Assembly (NCBI RefSeq): GCF_003726095.1
Contig: NZ_CP026031.1
Span: 4,280,001-4,344,000, forward strand
Length of the DNA stretch: 64,000 bases
DNA from: Niallia circulans
GTDB lineage: Bacteria > Bacillota > Bacilli > Bacillales > Cytobacillaceae
Direction: 5' to 3'
Below, piece by piece: positions 9,417 to 18,313 of this stretch (positions are counted from its first letter, which is position 1; each line of letters starts with the position of its first letter). The position numbers were made by a program, and so were the translations under genes. Below the pieces are notes generated by a model. It was not told the DNA's origin and did no database searches. It was given only the letters and a program-made list of their open reading frames with translations.

Positions 9417-9458
9417 ATGAACAAAAGCCAGATGATGAGGATACAGGAGCAAAAGTAA
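9417..9458 (+). CDS. Possible 13-residue leader peptide upstream of the GGDEF gene
   Basis: ATG 9417 is preceded by AAGAGGAAC at good spacing and opens a 13-codon frame (MNKSQMMRIQEQK). Its TAA shares two bases with the ATG of the next gene in a TAATG overlap. This arrangement is typical of translational coupling. There is no homology evidence at this length, so it may be a chance ORF; the well-placed ribosome site and exact overlap are what make it worth listing. Confidence 0.35.
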   Translation: MNKSQMMRIQEQK

Positions 9459-11038
9459 TGGATCATACTGTCATGGTATTTATTGTTTTAATCACGATGT
9501 CGGGTGCATTGCATGTGATATTAGCCATTATTGCGTATATGAATAGACAGGCATTTGAGGGAATGCGGACATTTTTGTGGTTTTCCTGCTTTAATGCTAT
9601 TTATGCATTTGGGTATGCATTAGGACTTGCCAGTACAACGATAGAAGGAATGAAATTTTGGACAGCTGTTCAGTATTTAGGTATGCCGTTTTCGGCACCA
9701 GCTACATTAATTCTTGTTTTGCAATATATCGGCTACGATAGGCATTTAAATAAAAAAATGTATTTTTTCTATTATTTAATCCCAGCCCTTTCCTTTTTAC
9801 TCGTTGCGACAAATGATTATCATCATTTATTCTATCAATCTGTATATTTAGAATATCGAAACGCAACTCCTCTCATGCAAATTACGATGGGACAATGGTA
9901 TTTGCTACACGGTGCTTACTCGTTCGGAGCGTCTGCCATTGCCTTTGTATTACTATCGATTTATTGGTTTAAAGAGAAATCTAGGCAAACAAAACAAGTA
10001 GCCATACTATTGACAGGAATTCTTGTCCCTGTTGGCGCGTCTTTTTCTTATTTGATAGGACTTACTCCAAACGGCTTAGATCCTGTTCCAATTGCGATGC
10101 TATTTTCTAGTTCACTTTATTTATATGCTATCATATCTACGAAGTTTTTGTTGGTCCCGCCAATAGAAAAGGATTATATATTTGAAAGTATGGGAGAGGC
10201 AGTACTAGTTTTAGATCAGACATATCATCTAAAAGATTTTAATAAGGCAGCTTCTAGATTATTTATTGATGTGAAAAGAGGAAAACATATAGCAGCTGTA
10301 TTAGGGCTGGATGATCCAATTCTTGGACTGTTAAAAAACATCGATACGGATTCTGTCATATCGGAAGTGGAAAGGACTAATAAATCAGCAACGGAATATT
10401 ATCAAGTTAAGATTTCTCCGATTAAAAAAGGAGAGTCAGCCATTGTCGGTACTTCCATTATGTTTGCAAATATTACGGAACAAAAGAAGGAACAGCTCAG
10501 CTTAACAAAATTGGCATACACAGATAGTCTGACACAAATATATAACCGTGCTTATGTTACAGCCCTTGCTGAAGAGATGCTTGTCAAGCATAGAAAGATA
10601 GCCGTTATCCTGTTTGATATTGATCATTTCAAGAAAATAAATGATACATATGGACATTTTGGGGGAGACGAAGCATTAAAGCATATTGCATCTCTAAGTA
10701 AAGCTCTGGTGCCAGGGAATGGAGTTTTTGGCAGATACGGTGGAGAGGAATTTATTCTTTTTCTATTTGGAAAAGAAGCAGAATCAGCCATTGACCTTTC
10801 TAGGAAATTAAGAAGATTAATCGCAGAATCCCCTTTCTATTATAAGGAAATAGTAATTAATATTACTGCGAGCTTTGGCGTGGCTATAAAGGAAAACTGT
10901 CTAGCTCTTATCCCGTTGATTAGCGAGGCGGATGAAGCGCTATATGCATCCAAAAGAGAGGGAAGAAATACCGTTTGTGTCGCAGAAAATGGAGAATACA
11001 TCAAATTAGAATCTTCTCCATTAGTAGGGAAATATTGA
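9458..11038 (+). CDS. Membrane diguanylate cyclase: 7TM sensor, PAS and GGDEF
   Basis: A 526-residue protein. Residues about 5-225 form seven hydrophobic helices of the histidine-kinase-type N-terminal 7TM sensor. A PAS-like domain spans about 235-340 (FESMGEAVLVLDQ), and the GGDEF domain about 350-515. DIDHFKKINDTYGH is the substrate and metal region, and the active-site motif is intact as GGEEF at 428-432. The RxxD inhibitory site normally five residues before that motif is absent, so product inhibition through it is unlikely. There is no EAL or HD-GYP domain. It should make cyclic di-GMP at the membrane in response to an unknown signal. It begins at ATG 9458 behind CAGGAGC. Confidence 0.88.
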   Translation: MDHTVMVFIVLITMSGALHVILAIIAYMNRQAFEGMRTFLWFSCFNAIYAFGYALGLASTTIEGMKFWTAVQYLGMPFSAPATLILVLQYIGYDRHLNKKMYFFYYLIPALSFLLVATNDYHHLFYQSVYLEYRNATPLMQITMGQWYLLHGAYSFGASAIAFVLLSIYWFKEKSRQTKQVAILLTGILVPVGASFSYLIGLTPNGLDPVPIAMLFSSSLYLYAIISTKFLLVPPIEKDYIFESMGEAVLVLDQTYHLKDFNKAASRLFIDVKRGKHIAAVLGLDDPILGLLKNIDTDSVISEVERTNKSATEYYQVKISPIKKGESAIVGTSIMFANITEQKKEQLSLTKLAYTDSLTQIYNRAYVTALAEEMLVKHRKIAVILFDIDHFKKINDTYGHFGGDEALKHIASLSKALVPGNGVFGRYGGEEFILFLFGKEAESAIDLSRKLRRLIAESPFYYKEIVINITASFGVAIKENCLALIPLISEADEALYASKREGRNTVCVAENGEYIKLESSPLVGKY

Positions 11039-11100
11039 TAAGAGTAAGGGAGTTTTCTCGTGTGTCTGCAAATGTTATTTTTTCTCACACTATTTGTTAA

Positions 11101-11156
11101 AATATTTAGAAAATACTCAAAAATGTATTGCGTAAAAAAGAGTGGTGTATTACAAT
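11101..11156 (+). promoter_or_regulatory. Sigma-A-like promoter with CodY-like box, upstream of the DUF3870 gene
   Basis: TTGCGT at 11128-11133 and TACAAT at 11151-11156 are 17 bases apart. Just upstream, 11101-11115 matches the CodY consensus AATTTTCWGAAAATT at 12 of 15 positions. The promoter match is good; the CodY reading is tentative because A/T-rich DNA gives such matches by chance. Confidence 0.45.
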
Positions 11157-11339
11157 TTTTTATATAATCTAAATCTATCTTTTTTCGTCAAAATCAAAAT
11201 GATAGAGAGAAAAGTTTGTTAGTTTTGCTGTTATTCAAGACAGAGCCCTTTTCTTACGACATATGCATTGCTTCGAATGTTTATGATGATCTCATAAATA
11301 TCTCGTGCAATATCCAGATGTTTATAGGAGGAGTATCAC
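11157..11339 (+). other. Long 5' leader before the DUF3870 gene, with hairpin potential
   Basis: About 180 untranslated bases separate the predicted promoter from the start codon. A hairpin TTTATGA/TCATAAA (11280-11286 with 11292-11298) is enclosed by an outer pairing ATTGC/GCAAT (11267-11271 with 11307-11311), just before the ribosome site AGGAGGAG. I do not recognise a known riboswitch class. Confidence 0.35.
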
Positions 11340-11663
11340 ATGTATCATGCAAATACTATATATATTATTGGAGAAAGTAAAACATCCTCTAATAATGCCA
11401 TTATGCAGCAATACAATGGTTTTTTTATTGCGTTAGTGGTGGATAGAGTCTCTCACACAATTATTGATGCAGAATGTTCTTCCACTATCAATATAACCTC
11501 TTCCTTCATTAAGTCTATTGTAGTCGGGAAATCGATGTTAGATTTAGACACCGTTTTAAAGGAAGTAGAAAATCGTTATTTTGGATCTTCTCAAAAAGCA
11601 GTTATGGTTGCTTTTAAGAATGCCCATATTAAATATAAACAACTATTAAAAGAATTGGTGTAA
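11340..11663 (+). CDS. DUF3870 domain protein
   Basis: A 107-residue soluble protein that I recognise as DUF3870, a small family of unknown function common in Bacillaceae and Clostridia. Seen features are an opening strand NTIYIIGESKT, a central FIALVVDRVSHTIIDAECSS, FIKSIVVGKSM, and the conserved RYFGSSQKAVMVAFKNA near the C-terminus. It fills the whole family length. It begins at ATG 11340 behind AGGAGGAG and stands alone between a long leader and a terminator. No function is proposed. Confidence 0.75.
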   Translation: MYHANTIYIIGESKTSSNNAIMQQYNGFFIALVVDRVSHTIIDAECSSTINITSSFIKSIVVGKSMLDLDTVLKEVENRYFGSSQKAVMVAFKNAHIKYKQLLKELV

Positions 11664-11690
11664 ACTGCTTTTTCTGTTATACGCAGAGAA

Positions 11691-11737
11691 AATCCAGTTG
11701 ATAGAGATTTTACTTCTCTGTTAGCTGGATTTTTTTA
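11691..11737 (+). terminator. Terminator after the DUF3870 gene
   Basis: AATCCAG (11691-11697) pairs with CTGGATT (11725-11731), with a nested AGAGA/TCTCT stem, followed by a T run. Confidence 0.8.
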
Positions 11738-11783
11738 TTTTGTACAAATAAGTTAGACCAAAAAATGTGGGAGGTTTTTTCTA

Positions 11784-12611
11784 ATGGGCAAAATTTATAT
11801 GTCAGTTGATATGGAAGGAATAACAGGGTTAATTGATCACACACAGGTTGATTCCGATAAGCTAAATTATGAAAGAAGCCGCATCCTGATGACAGATGAA
11901 GCAAACTACGTTGTTACAAGTCTATTTGATCAAGGCATAGAAGAAGTGGTTGTAAATGACAGCCATAGTAAAATGAATAATTTATTAATAGAAAGATTTC
12001 ATCCCAAAACAAAGTTAATAACAGGGGATGTGAAACCATATTCAATGGTGCAAGGGCTTGATGCTAGTTATGACGGGGCAATCTTTGTCGGGTATCATGC
12101 GCGAGCTTCTGTTCCTGGTGTTATGACCCATAGCATGATTTTTGGAGTCCGTAATATGTACATAGATGACGTTGTTGTTGGAGAATTAGGATTTAATGCT
12201 TATGTTGCTGGATATTTTGGTGTTCCAATAATTCTTGTAGCAGGGGACGATCAAGCAGCACAAGAAGCAGAACAGCTTATTCCTAATGTAACAACAGCGA
12301 TTGTGAAAAATAGTATTTCAAGATCAGCAGCGATGAGTTTAACTCCTGCCCAAGCTGGAGAATTGCTGAAAGAAAAGACAAGGGAAGCGTTAGAAAAAAA
12401 GCATTTAATAAAACCTTTAGTACCACCAGCCAGTCCATTACTCCGCATCGAATTTGCGAACTATGGACAAGCAGAATGGGCTCATTTAATGCCGGGCACT
12501 GAGATAGAGCCTGGTACTACAATTGTGCGTTTTCAAGCAAAAAACATCTTAGAAGCATATCAAGCTATGCTGGTTATGACTGAACTTGCGATGAGAACAA
12601 CATTTTGTTAG
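11784..12611 (+). CDS. dppA: D-aminopeptidase DppA (M55)
   Basis: A 275-residue zinc peptidase that removes N-terminal D-amino acids, with D-Ala-D-Ala and related cell-wall peptides as known substrates of the B. subtilis enzyme. The zinc ligands can be placed by a +1 offset from B. subtilis: D9 and E11 in SVDMEG, H61 in NDSH, H105 in GYHA and E134 in VVGELG. The catalytic His is H116 in THSM. There is no signal peptide, so it acts on imported peptides in the cytoplasm, as a decamer in B. subtilis. It is the first gene of a nine-gene dpp-ykf operon in B. subtilis order, and begins at ATG 11784 behind GGGAGG. Confidence 0.93.
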   Translation: MGKIYMSVDMEGITGLIDHTQVDSDKLNYERSRILMTDEANYVVTSLFDQGIEEVVVNDSHSKMNNLLIERFHPKTKLITGDVKPYSMVQGLDASYDGAIFVGYHARASVPGVMTHSMIFGVRNMYIDDVVVGELGFNAYVAGYFGVPIILVAGDDQAAQEAEQLIPNVTTAIVKNSISRSAAMSLTPAQAGELLKEKTREALEKKHLIKPLVPPASPLLRIEFANYGQAEWAHLMPGTEIEPGTTIVRFQAKNILEAYQAMLVMTELAMRTTFC

Positions 12612-12623
12612 GTGGTGAGACCG

Positions 12624-13553
12624 ATGAAATCTTATTATGTTAAGCGCTTTTTCTCGATGGTCGTAACGTTATGGGTCATTATTACGATTACTTTCTTTTT
12701 AATGCATTTTACACCAGGTTCGCCATTTAATGATGAAAGAACGACGAATGATGCGATTCAGAAGAATTTAGAGGAGCAATATCATTTAGATAAACCGCTC
12801 ATTGTTCAATATGGTATGTATTTAAAACAAATAGCAACCTTTGACTTTGGCATATCGATAAAAAAATCATCGCAAACAGTAAATGAAATGATTGGAAGAG
12901 GATTTCCTGTTTCCTTTGAGCTTGGTATGGTTTCCTTAATAGTTGCGGTTATTTCAGGGATAACGCTTGGCGTGATTGCTTCCCTTAAACACAATGGGGT
13001 CATTGATTATATAGCGATGACAATAGCGGTAATAGGAATTTCTATTCCTAACTTTGTTTTAGCAACCATGTTGATTCAACAGTTTGCGGTTCATTGGAAG
13101 ATACTCCCGACAGCGACATGGTCGAGCTGGAAGCATATGATTCTCCCAACGATAGCACTTGCGACAGGTCCAACCGCCATTATTGCTCGGTTAACAAGAA
13201 CGAGTATGCTAGAAGTATTAACACAAGATTATATAAAAACAGCTAGGGCAAAGGGACTTTCTCCATTCAAAATAATTGTCAAACACGCACTGCGCAATGC
13301 TCTTTTGCCAGTTGTAACTTTATTAGGTGCTTTGGCAGCCAGTATTTTGACTGGTACCTTCGTGATTGAAAAAATATTTGCGATTCCTGGTATGGGGAAA
13401 TACTTTGTAGATAGTATTAATAATCGTGATTATCCTGTTATTATGGGGACGACCATTTTTTACAGTACCATTTTAATTATCATGCTATTCCTCGTTGATT
13501 TAGCATATGGCATATTGGATCCGCGAATAAAACTTCAGAAGAAGGAGGGCTAG
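12624..13553 (+). CDS. dppB: Dipeptide ABC transporter permease DppB
   Basis: A 309-residue inner-membrane permease with six helices. The N-terminal helix follows MKSYYVKRFFSM, and the large periplasmic-side loop typical of DppB/OppB permeases follows it. The ATPase-docking segment EAA-like (TARAKGLSPFKIIVKHALRNAL) lies about two thirds along. A GTG at 12612 is in frame, but the ATG at 12624 is chosen: AGGTGGTGAG directly before it is the ribosome site and the family starts here. It follows dppA with 12 bases between. Confidence 0.92.
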   Translation: MKSYYVKRFFSMVVTLWVIITITFFLMHFTPGSPFNDERTTNDAIQKNLEEQYHLDKPLIVQYGMYLKQIATFDFGISIKKSSQTVNEMIGRGFPVSFELGMVSLIVAVISGITLGVIASLKHNGVIDYIAMTIAVIGISIPNFVLATMLIQQFAVHWKILPTATWSSWKHMILPTIALATGPTAIIARLTRTSMLEVLTQDYIKTARAKGLSPFKIIVKHALRNALLPVVTLLGALAASILTGTFVIEKIFAIPGMGKYFVDSINNRDYPVIMGTTIFYSTILIIMLFLVDLAYGILDPRIKLQKKEG

Positions 13554-13555
13554 CA

Positions 13556-14518
13556 ATGGGCTTACGTCAAGAAACAATGTATGAAAAAAAGGACGATATT
13601 GCTCTTGATGAATGGTTTGTACCAATAGAGAGACAGCTTGGGGAGGCTGAAGCCGTTGTTCGTCCAAGCCTATCCTATTGGCAAGAAGCATGGAGAAATC
13701 TTTGGAAGAATAAATTAGCGATGGGAGCATTTTTTTTCTTAATTTTATTAATTATTATGTCTATCATTGGACCGATAATTTCTCCCCATTCGATTTCGGA
13801 GCAAAAGCTTATTAATCAAAATCAGCCGCCTTCTTCTGAATATTGGTTTGGGACAGATAGTCTTGGCAGAGACGTCTTTTCAAGAACCTGGTACGGGGCC
13901 AGAATATCGTTGTTTGTTGGGATTGCTGCTGCCGTCATTGATTTTTTGATAGGAGTTGCTTACGGTGGGCTATCGGGATACAAGGGTGGCAAGATGGATC
14001 ACGTCATGATGAGAATAGTAGAAGTACTATATGGACTCCCATATTTATTAATCGTTATTTTAATGTCTGTTGTGATGGGGCCGGGGCTAGGATCTATTAT
14101 TATTGCCTTGTCTATTACAGGATGGGTTGGAATGGCCCGCATAGTTAGAGGACAAGTTCTGCAAATAAAAAACTATGAATTTATTTTAGCATCGAAAACT
14201 TTTGGAGCTAAAACTTACAGAATAATTAGAAAAAACCTTCTTCCAAATACAATGGGCCCGATAATTGTTCAAATGACTTTAACAGTTCCCTCTGCAATAT
14301 TTGCAGAAGCGTTTTTAAGCTTTTTAGGGCTTGGCATCCAAGCACCTTTAACAAGCTGGGGAGTTATGGCAGATGAAGGATTATCTGCTATTTTAACAGG
14401 TCATTGGTGGAGGCTGTTTTTTCCAACCTTATTTATATCGCTTACGATGTTTGCTTTCAATGTATTAGGGGATGGACTCCAGGATGCTCTTGATCCAAAG
14501 CTGAGGGGTGGAAAATAA
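13556..14518 (+). CDS. dppC: Dipeptide ABC transporter permease DppC
   Basis: A 320-residue permease partner of DppB. A cytoplasmic N-terminal tail of about 55 residues precedes the first helix, then comes FGTDSLGRDVFSR, the hallmark of the OppC/DppC loop. The docking segment around ASKTFGAKTYRIIRKNLLPN contacts the ATPase. It begins at ATG 13556 behind AAGGAGG, two bases after dppB, and overlaps dppD by one base in TAATG. Confidence 0.92.
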   Translation: MGLRQETMYEKKDDIALDEWFVPIERQLGEAEAVVRPSLSYWQEAWRNLWKNKLAMGAFFFLILLIIMSIIGPIISPHSISEQKLINQNQPPSSEYWFGTDSLGRDVFSRTWYGARISLFVGIAAAVIDFLIGVAYGGLSGYKGGKMDHVMMRIVEVLYGLPYLLIVILMSVVMGPGLGSIIIALSITGWVGMARIVRGQVLQIKNYEFILASKTFGAKTYRIIRKNLLPNTMGPIIVQMTLTVPSAIFAEAFLSFLGLGIQAPLTSWGVMADEGLSAILTGHWWRLFFPTLFISLTMFAFNVLGDGLQDALDPKLRGGK

Positions 14519-15510
14519 TGACGGCAATACTAGAAATCCGTAATCTACATGTTTCTTTTGCGTCTTATGGAGGAGAGGTAAAAGCGGTAAGAGGAGTAAA
14601 TTTTTCGTTGCAAAAGGGGGAAACTTTAGCCATTGTTGGAGAATCTGGCTGTGGAAAAAGTGTTACATCGCAAACGATTATGCGATTAATTCCGAGTCCG
14701 CCAGGAAGAATTACAGATGGCTCTATTTTATATAAAGGGATGGATCTCACCAAGCTGAAAGATGAAGACATGAGAAAAATTCGCGGTGCCGATATCTCTA
14801 TGATTTTCCAAGACCCAATGACAGCTTTAAATCCTACGCTGACGATTGGAGATCAGATTATGGAAGGGATTAAACAGCACAAGCAGATTTCCAAAGCAGA
14901 AGCAAAAGATAAGGCGATTGAAATGCTTACATTAGTTGGCATCCCTAATCCCGAAATGCGATTGAAACAATATCCTCACCAATTTAGCGGAGGGATGAGA
15001 CAGCGAATAGTGATCGCGATGGCATTGATTTGTGAACCAGAGATTTTAATTGCAGATGAGCCTACAACAGCTTTAGATGTAACAATCCAAGCGCAGATTT
15101 TGGATTTATTCCGAGAGATTCAACAAAAAAGAGAAGTATCCATTATTCTAATCACACATGATTTAGGGGTAGTTGCTCAAGTAGCTGATCGTGTAGCGGT
15201 TATGTACGCAGGAAAAATAGTGGAGATGGGCAATAGAAGAGATATTTTCTATTCTCCCCAGCATCCATATACAAAGGGTCTGCTAAATTCTGTCCCGAGA
15301 TTGGATCAGGAAGGTGAGCTGGTGCCAATAGACGGAACTCCTCCAGATTTATTTTCTCCGCCAAAAGGCTGCTCTTTTACGGCAAGGTGCCCGTATGCAA
15401 TGGAGGTGTGCAAAAGAGTATACCCGTCAAAAAGTAATTTGAGTGCTCAACATCAAGTCAATTGCTGGCTGCAGGATGAGCGGGCAAGACGGGTATTGCA
15501 CACGATTTAA
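14518..15510 (+). CDS. dppD: Dipeptide ABC transporter ATP-binding protein DppD
   Basis: A 330-residue ATPase. Walker A GESGCGKS is at about residues 41-48, the ABC signature reads FSGGMRQR, Walker B ILIADEP, and the switch His lies in LITHDLG. The C-terminal oligopeptide-transporter domain includes the cysteine cluster CSFTARCPYAMEVC, typical of this subfamily. It begins at ATG 14518, overlapping the dppC stop. It would pair with the YkfD ATPase encoded downstream, since DppB and DppC need two nucleotide-binding subunits. Confidence 0.92.
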   Translation: MTAILEIRNLHVSFASYGGEVKAVRGVNFSLQKGETLAIVGESGCGKSVTSQTIMRLIPSPPGRITDGSILYKGMDLTKLKDEDMRKIRGADISMIFQDPMTALNPTLTIGDQIMEGIKQHKQISKAEAKDKAIEMLTLVGIPNPEMRLKQYPHQFSGGMRQRIVIAMALICEPEILIADEPTTALDVTIQAQILDLFREIQQKREVSIILITHDLGVVAQVADRVAVMYAGKIVEMGNRRDIFYSPQHPYTKGLLNSVPRLDQEGELVPIDGTPPDLFSPPKGCSFTARCPYAMEVCKRVYPSKSNLSAQHQVNCWLQDERARRVLHTI

Positions 15511-15549
15511 AGATTGGAAGTCTTCGGAATATAGTTTTTAGCTATTTTT

Positions 15550-15569
15550 TGACTTTAAAGGAAAAGTCA
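15550..15569 (+). other. Small hairpin between dppD and dppE
   Basis: TGACTTT at 15550-15556 and AAAGTCA at 15563-15569 form a perfect 7-bp stem with a 6-base loop, followed by TTTTA. It may act as a weak processing or attenuation site within the operon. Confidence 0.35.
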
Positions 15570-15607
15570 TTTTATAGATTACGAGATGAAAACGAAGTGG
15601 GGGGAAT

Positions 15608-17224
15608 ATGATGAAAAAGATAGCAATCAGTTTTTTGGCTATGATTATAATTTTTTCACTTGCTGCTTGTACAGCCAATAGTGATGCAGGAAAGGAAAAG
15701 GCGGCAGGGGAAACGAAAGAAAAGGTATTAAATTTAAACAATGGACAAGAGCCTAGTTCTTTCGATCCGCCAATTGGTTTTGATAGTGTTTCATGGACAG
15801 CTTTAAACAATTTAATGGAGGGCTTAACGCGATTGGATAACAATCATGAGCCTCAAGCGGCTATAGCTGAAAAATGGGATGTGTCAGAAGACGGAAAAGT
15901 ATATACGTTCCATTTAAGAGAGAATGCAAATTGGTCTAATGGAGATCCAGTTACTGCAGGTGATTTTGTCTTTGCTTGGAAACGATTGTTAAATCCAGAT
16001 ACGAAATCGCCAGCTGCTTTCCTTGGTTATTTTATTGAGGGGGGAGAAGCATATGCAAACGGAGAAGGTTCAGCAGAGGATGTAAAACTTAAAGCAGTTG
16101 ATGAAAAGACGCTTGAAGTTACCTTAACAGCCCCACAAGCTTATTTTCTAAATGTTATCACTAATCCTGCATTTTTTCCGATTAATGAAAAGGTAGCGAC
16201 AGAAAATCCAAAATGGTTTTCAGAGGCAGACTCATTTGTAGGAAATGGTCCATTTAAATTAACTAAATGGGAGCATGACAGCTATTTTGAAATGGAGAAA
16301 AACGAAAAATATTGGGATGCTGATACGGTTAAGTTAGATAAAATACACTGGGCAATGGTGGATGATTCCAATACAGAATATCAAATGTTCCAAAATGGGG
16401 AATTGGATGTTTCTGATGTTCCAGCAGAATTAAGTGAGCAGTTATTTAGTGAAGGAAAGGTTAAAGTAGAAGACCAGGCAGGAACGTATTTTTATCGATT
16501 TAATGTGACAAAAGAGCCGTTCACAAATAAAAATATTCGTAAGGCTTTTGCTTTAGCTGTTGATCAACAGCAAATCGTCGATTATGTAACAAAAAATCAA
16601 GAGAAGCCTGCCTATGGCTTTGTTTCATATGGATACTTGGACAATGACGGGAATGATTTCCGTAAAACGAATGGAGATTTAATAAAGACAGATGTGGAAG
16701 CAGCAAAGAAATTGCTTGAACAAGGAATGAAGGAAGAAGGATATACAACTTTGCCAGAAGTGACGCTTACTTATAGTACAAGTGATACACATAAAGCAAT
16801 AGCGGAAGCCTTACAAGCAATGTTTAAGGATAATCTTGGCATAGACGTCAAGCTTGCCAATATGGAAGCAAGCGTCTTTACGCAAGAACAAACAGCTTTA
16901 AAGCTGCAATTATCCAGAAGCTCTTTCCTTGCAGACTATGGAGATCCGATTAACTTTCTTGAAAACTTCCAATCTGGTTTGGCAATGAATAGAACAGGTT
17001 GGTCAAATGCGGAATATGATCAATTAATTAAAGAGGCTAAAAATGAATCGGATGAAGCAAAACGCTTTGAATTAATGTATAAAGCAGAAAAATTACTGTT
17101 GGATGAGGCACCAATTTTCCCAATTCATTTCTATAACTATGTGTATTTACAAAACGATAGTGTGACGGGAATTGTTCGTCATCCGGTTGGATACCTTGAA
17201 TTAAAATGGGCAGATAAAAAATAA
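15608..17224 (+). CDS. dppE: Dipeptide-binding lipoprotein DppE
   Basis: A 538-residue extracellular solute-binding protein of family 5. A lipoprotein signal peptide ends in the lipobox LAAC with Cys at residue 21. NLMEGLTRLD and AEKWDVSEDGKVYTFHLRENANWSNG are the typical family blocks. In B. subtilis DppE binds dipeptides and murein tripeptides. Two ATG codons lie in tandem at 15608 and 15611; either may serve, with GGGGGG upstream. A hairpin before and another after the gene suggest its mRNA level is set apart from its neighbours. Confidence 0.92.
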   Translation: MMKKIAISFLAMIIIFSLAACTANSDAGKEKAAGETKEKVLNLNNGQEPSSFDPPIGFDSVSWTALNNLMEGLTRLDNNHEPQAAIAEKWDVSEDGKVYTFHLRENANWSNGDPVTAGDFVFAWKRLLNPDTKSPAAFLGYFIEGGEAYANGEGSAEDVKLKAVDEKTLEVTLTAPQAYFLNVITNPAFFPINEKVATENPKWFSEADSFVGNGPFKLTKWEHDSYFEMEKNEKYWDADTVKLDKIHWAMVDDSNTEYQMFQNGELDVSDVPAELSEQLFSEGKVKVEDQAGTYFYRFNVTKEPFTNKNIRKAFALAVDQQQIVDYVTKNQEKPAYGFVSYGYLDNDGNDFRKTNGDLIKTDVEAAKKLLEQGMKEEGYTTLPEVTLTYSTSDTHKAIAEALQAMFKDNLGIDVKLANMEASVFTQEQTALKLQLSRSSFLADYGDPINFLENFQSGLAMNRTGWSNAEYDQLIKEAKNESDEAKRFELMYKAEKLLLDEAPIFPIHFYNYVYLQNDSVTGIVRHPVGYLELKWADKK

Positions 17225-17233
17225 GAAGAGAGC

Positions 17234-17262
17234 AGAAGGGATGAACAAAAGGCATCCCTTCT
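17234..17262 (+). terminator. Intra-operon hairpin after dppE (partial terminator)
   Basis: A perfect 10-bp stem, 17234-17243 with 17253-17262, with a 9-base loop and a short pyrimidine tail (TTCCTT). It lies between dppE and ykfA in an operon that otherwise looks continuous. A weak terminator here would give more binding protein than downstream enzymes. Confidence 0.6.
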
Positions 17263-17308
17263 TTCCTTAAAACATTAAAAAAATGAAAAAAGAAAGGGAT
17301 AATAAAAA

Positions 17309-18229
17309 GTGATAAAGCCGGAACGTTTAAAAAAAGGAGATACCATTGCCGTTATTGCTCCAGCTAGTCCGCCATCGTCCGACACTTTACAGAAAGGTAT
17401 CCATTATTTAGAAGAGGAATTAGGGTTAAAAGTAAAGGTTGGACAACATGTTTACGATCAATACGGTTATTTAGCAGGAGAAGATGAAGCTAGATTAGTA
17501 GATTTAGAAAATGCGTTTTTAGATCAAGAAGTAAAGGGGATTTTCTGTGCCTGTGGAGGATATGGAACCGCTAGATTAGCAGGTCAAATTAACTATTCCA
17601 TCATTGCTCAAAATCCGAAGATATTTTGGGGCTACAGTGATATAACGTTTCTGCATACTGCAATCTTTAATAGAACAGGATTGGTTACTTTTCATGGTCC
17701 GATGCTTTCATCGGATATTGGAATGGAAGACTGTCATCCTTTATCGAAAGCTCTATTAAAACAATTATTTCAACCGCAGGAAATGATGTATACAGAAGAA
17801 TACTCGAACTTGGATATTTTAGTAGAAGGAAAGGCCGCAGGACAGATAACAGGAGGAAACCTTTCTCTTATCACAAGTTCAATCGGTACTTCTTTTGAAA
17901 TAGATACTAAAGCAAAAATTCTACTGATAGAAGATATAAATGAAGAGCCGCGATCAATAGACCGAATGCTTAATCAATTACAGCAAGCTGGAAAGCTGAC
18001 AGATGCTGCCGGAATTATTATTGGTGATTTTCATCAATGTCTTCCCAAAAGAGACAAGTCGCTTGTGTTAGACGAAGTGATTGACCACTATATTCAAAAA
18101 GCGGGGAAACCAACCATGAAGGGATTTAAAATAGGACATTGTTCGCCACATATATCAATTCCGCTAGGGGTTAATGCGGAAATAAATACGAATGAAAAAG
18201 TACTAATGATTGATAGCGGCGTGGAATAA
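17309..18229 (+). CDS. ykfA: LD-carboxypeptidase (peptidase S66), YkfA
   Basis: A 306-residue serine peptidase of family S66, the length of typical LdcA enzymes. The nucleophile is S110 in WGYSDIT, the catalytic Glu lies in LLIEDINEE (about 208-212), and the His is H277 in KIGHCSPH. There is no signal peptide, so it is cytoplasmic. It removes the terminal D-Ala from murein tetrapeptides during recycling. It begins at GTG 17309 behind GAAAGGGA, after a small hairpin that closes dppE. Confidence 0.9.
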   Translation: MIKPERLKKGDTIAVIAPASPPSSDTLQKGIHYLEEELGLKVKVGQHVYDQYGYLAGEDEARLVDLENAFLDQEVKGIFCACGGYGTARLAGQINYSIIAQNPKIFWGYSDITFLHTAIFNRTGLVTFHGPMLSSDIGMEDCHPLSKALLKQLFQPQEMMYTEEYSNLDILVEGKAAGQITGGNLSLITSSIGTSFEIDTKAKILLIEDINEEPRSIDRMLNQLQQAGKLTDAAGIIIGDFHQCLPKRDKSLVLDEVIDHYIQKAGKPTMKGFKIGHCSPHISIPLGVNAEINTNEKVLMIDSGVE

Positions 18230-18313
18230 ATTAGAAGAAGTAAAAGCTGGAGAGTAAGTTAATTGGTATAACACCACCAGAAAACAAGATTTTAAAAATA
18301 AGGATGATACATA

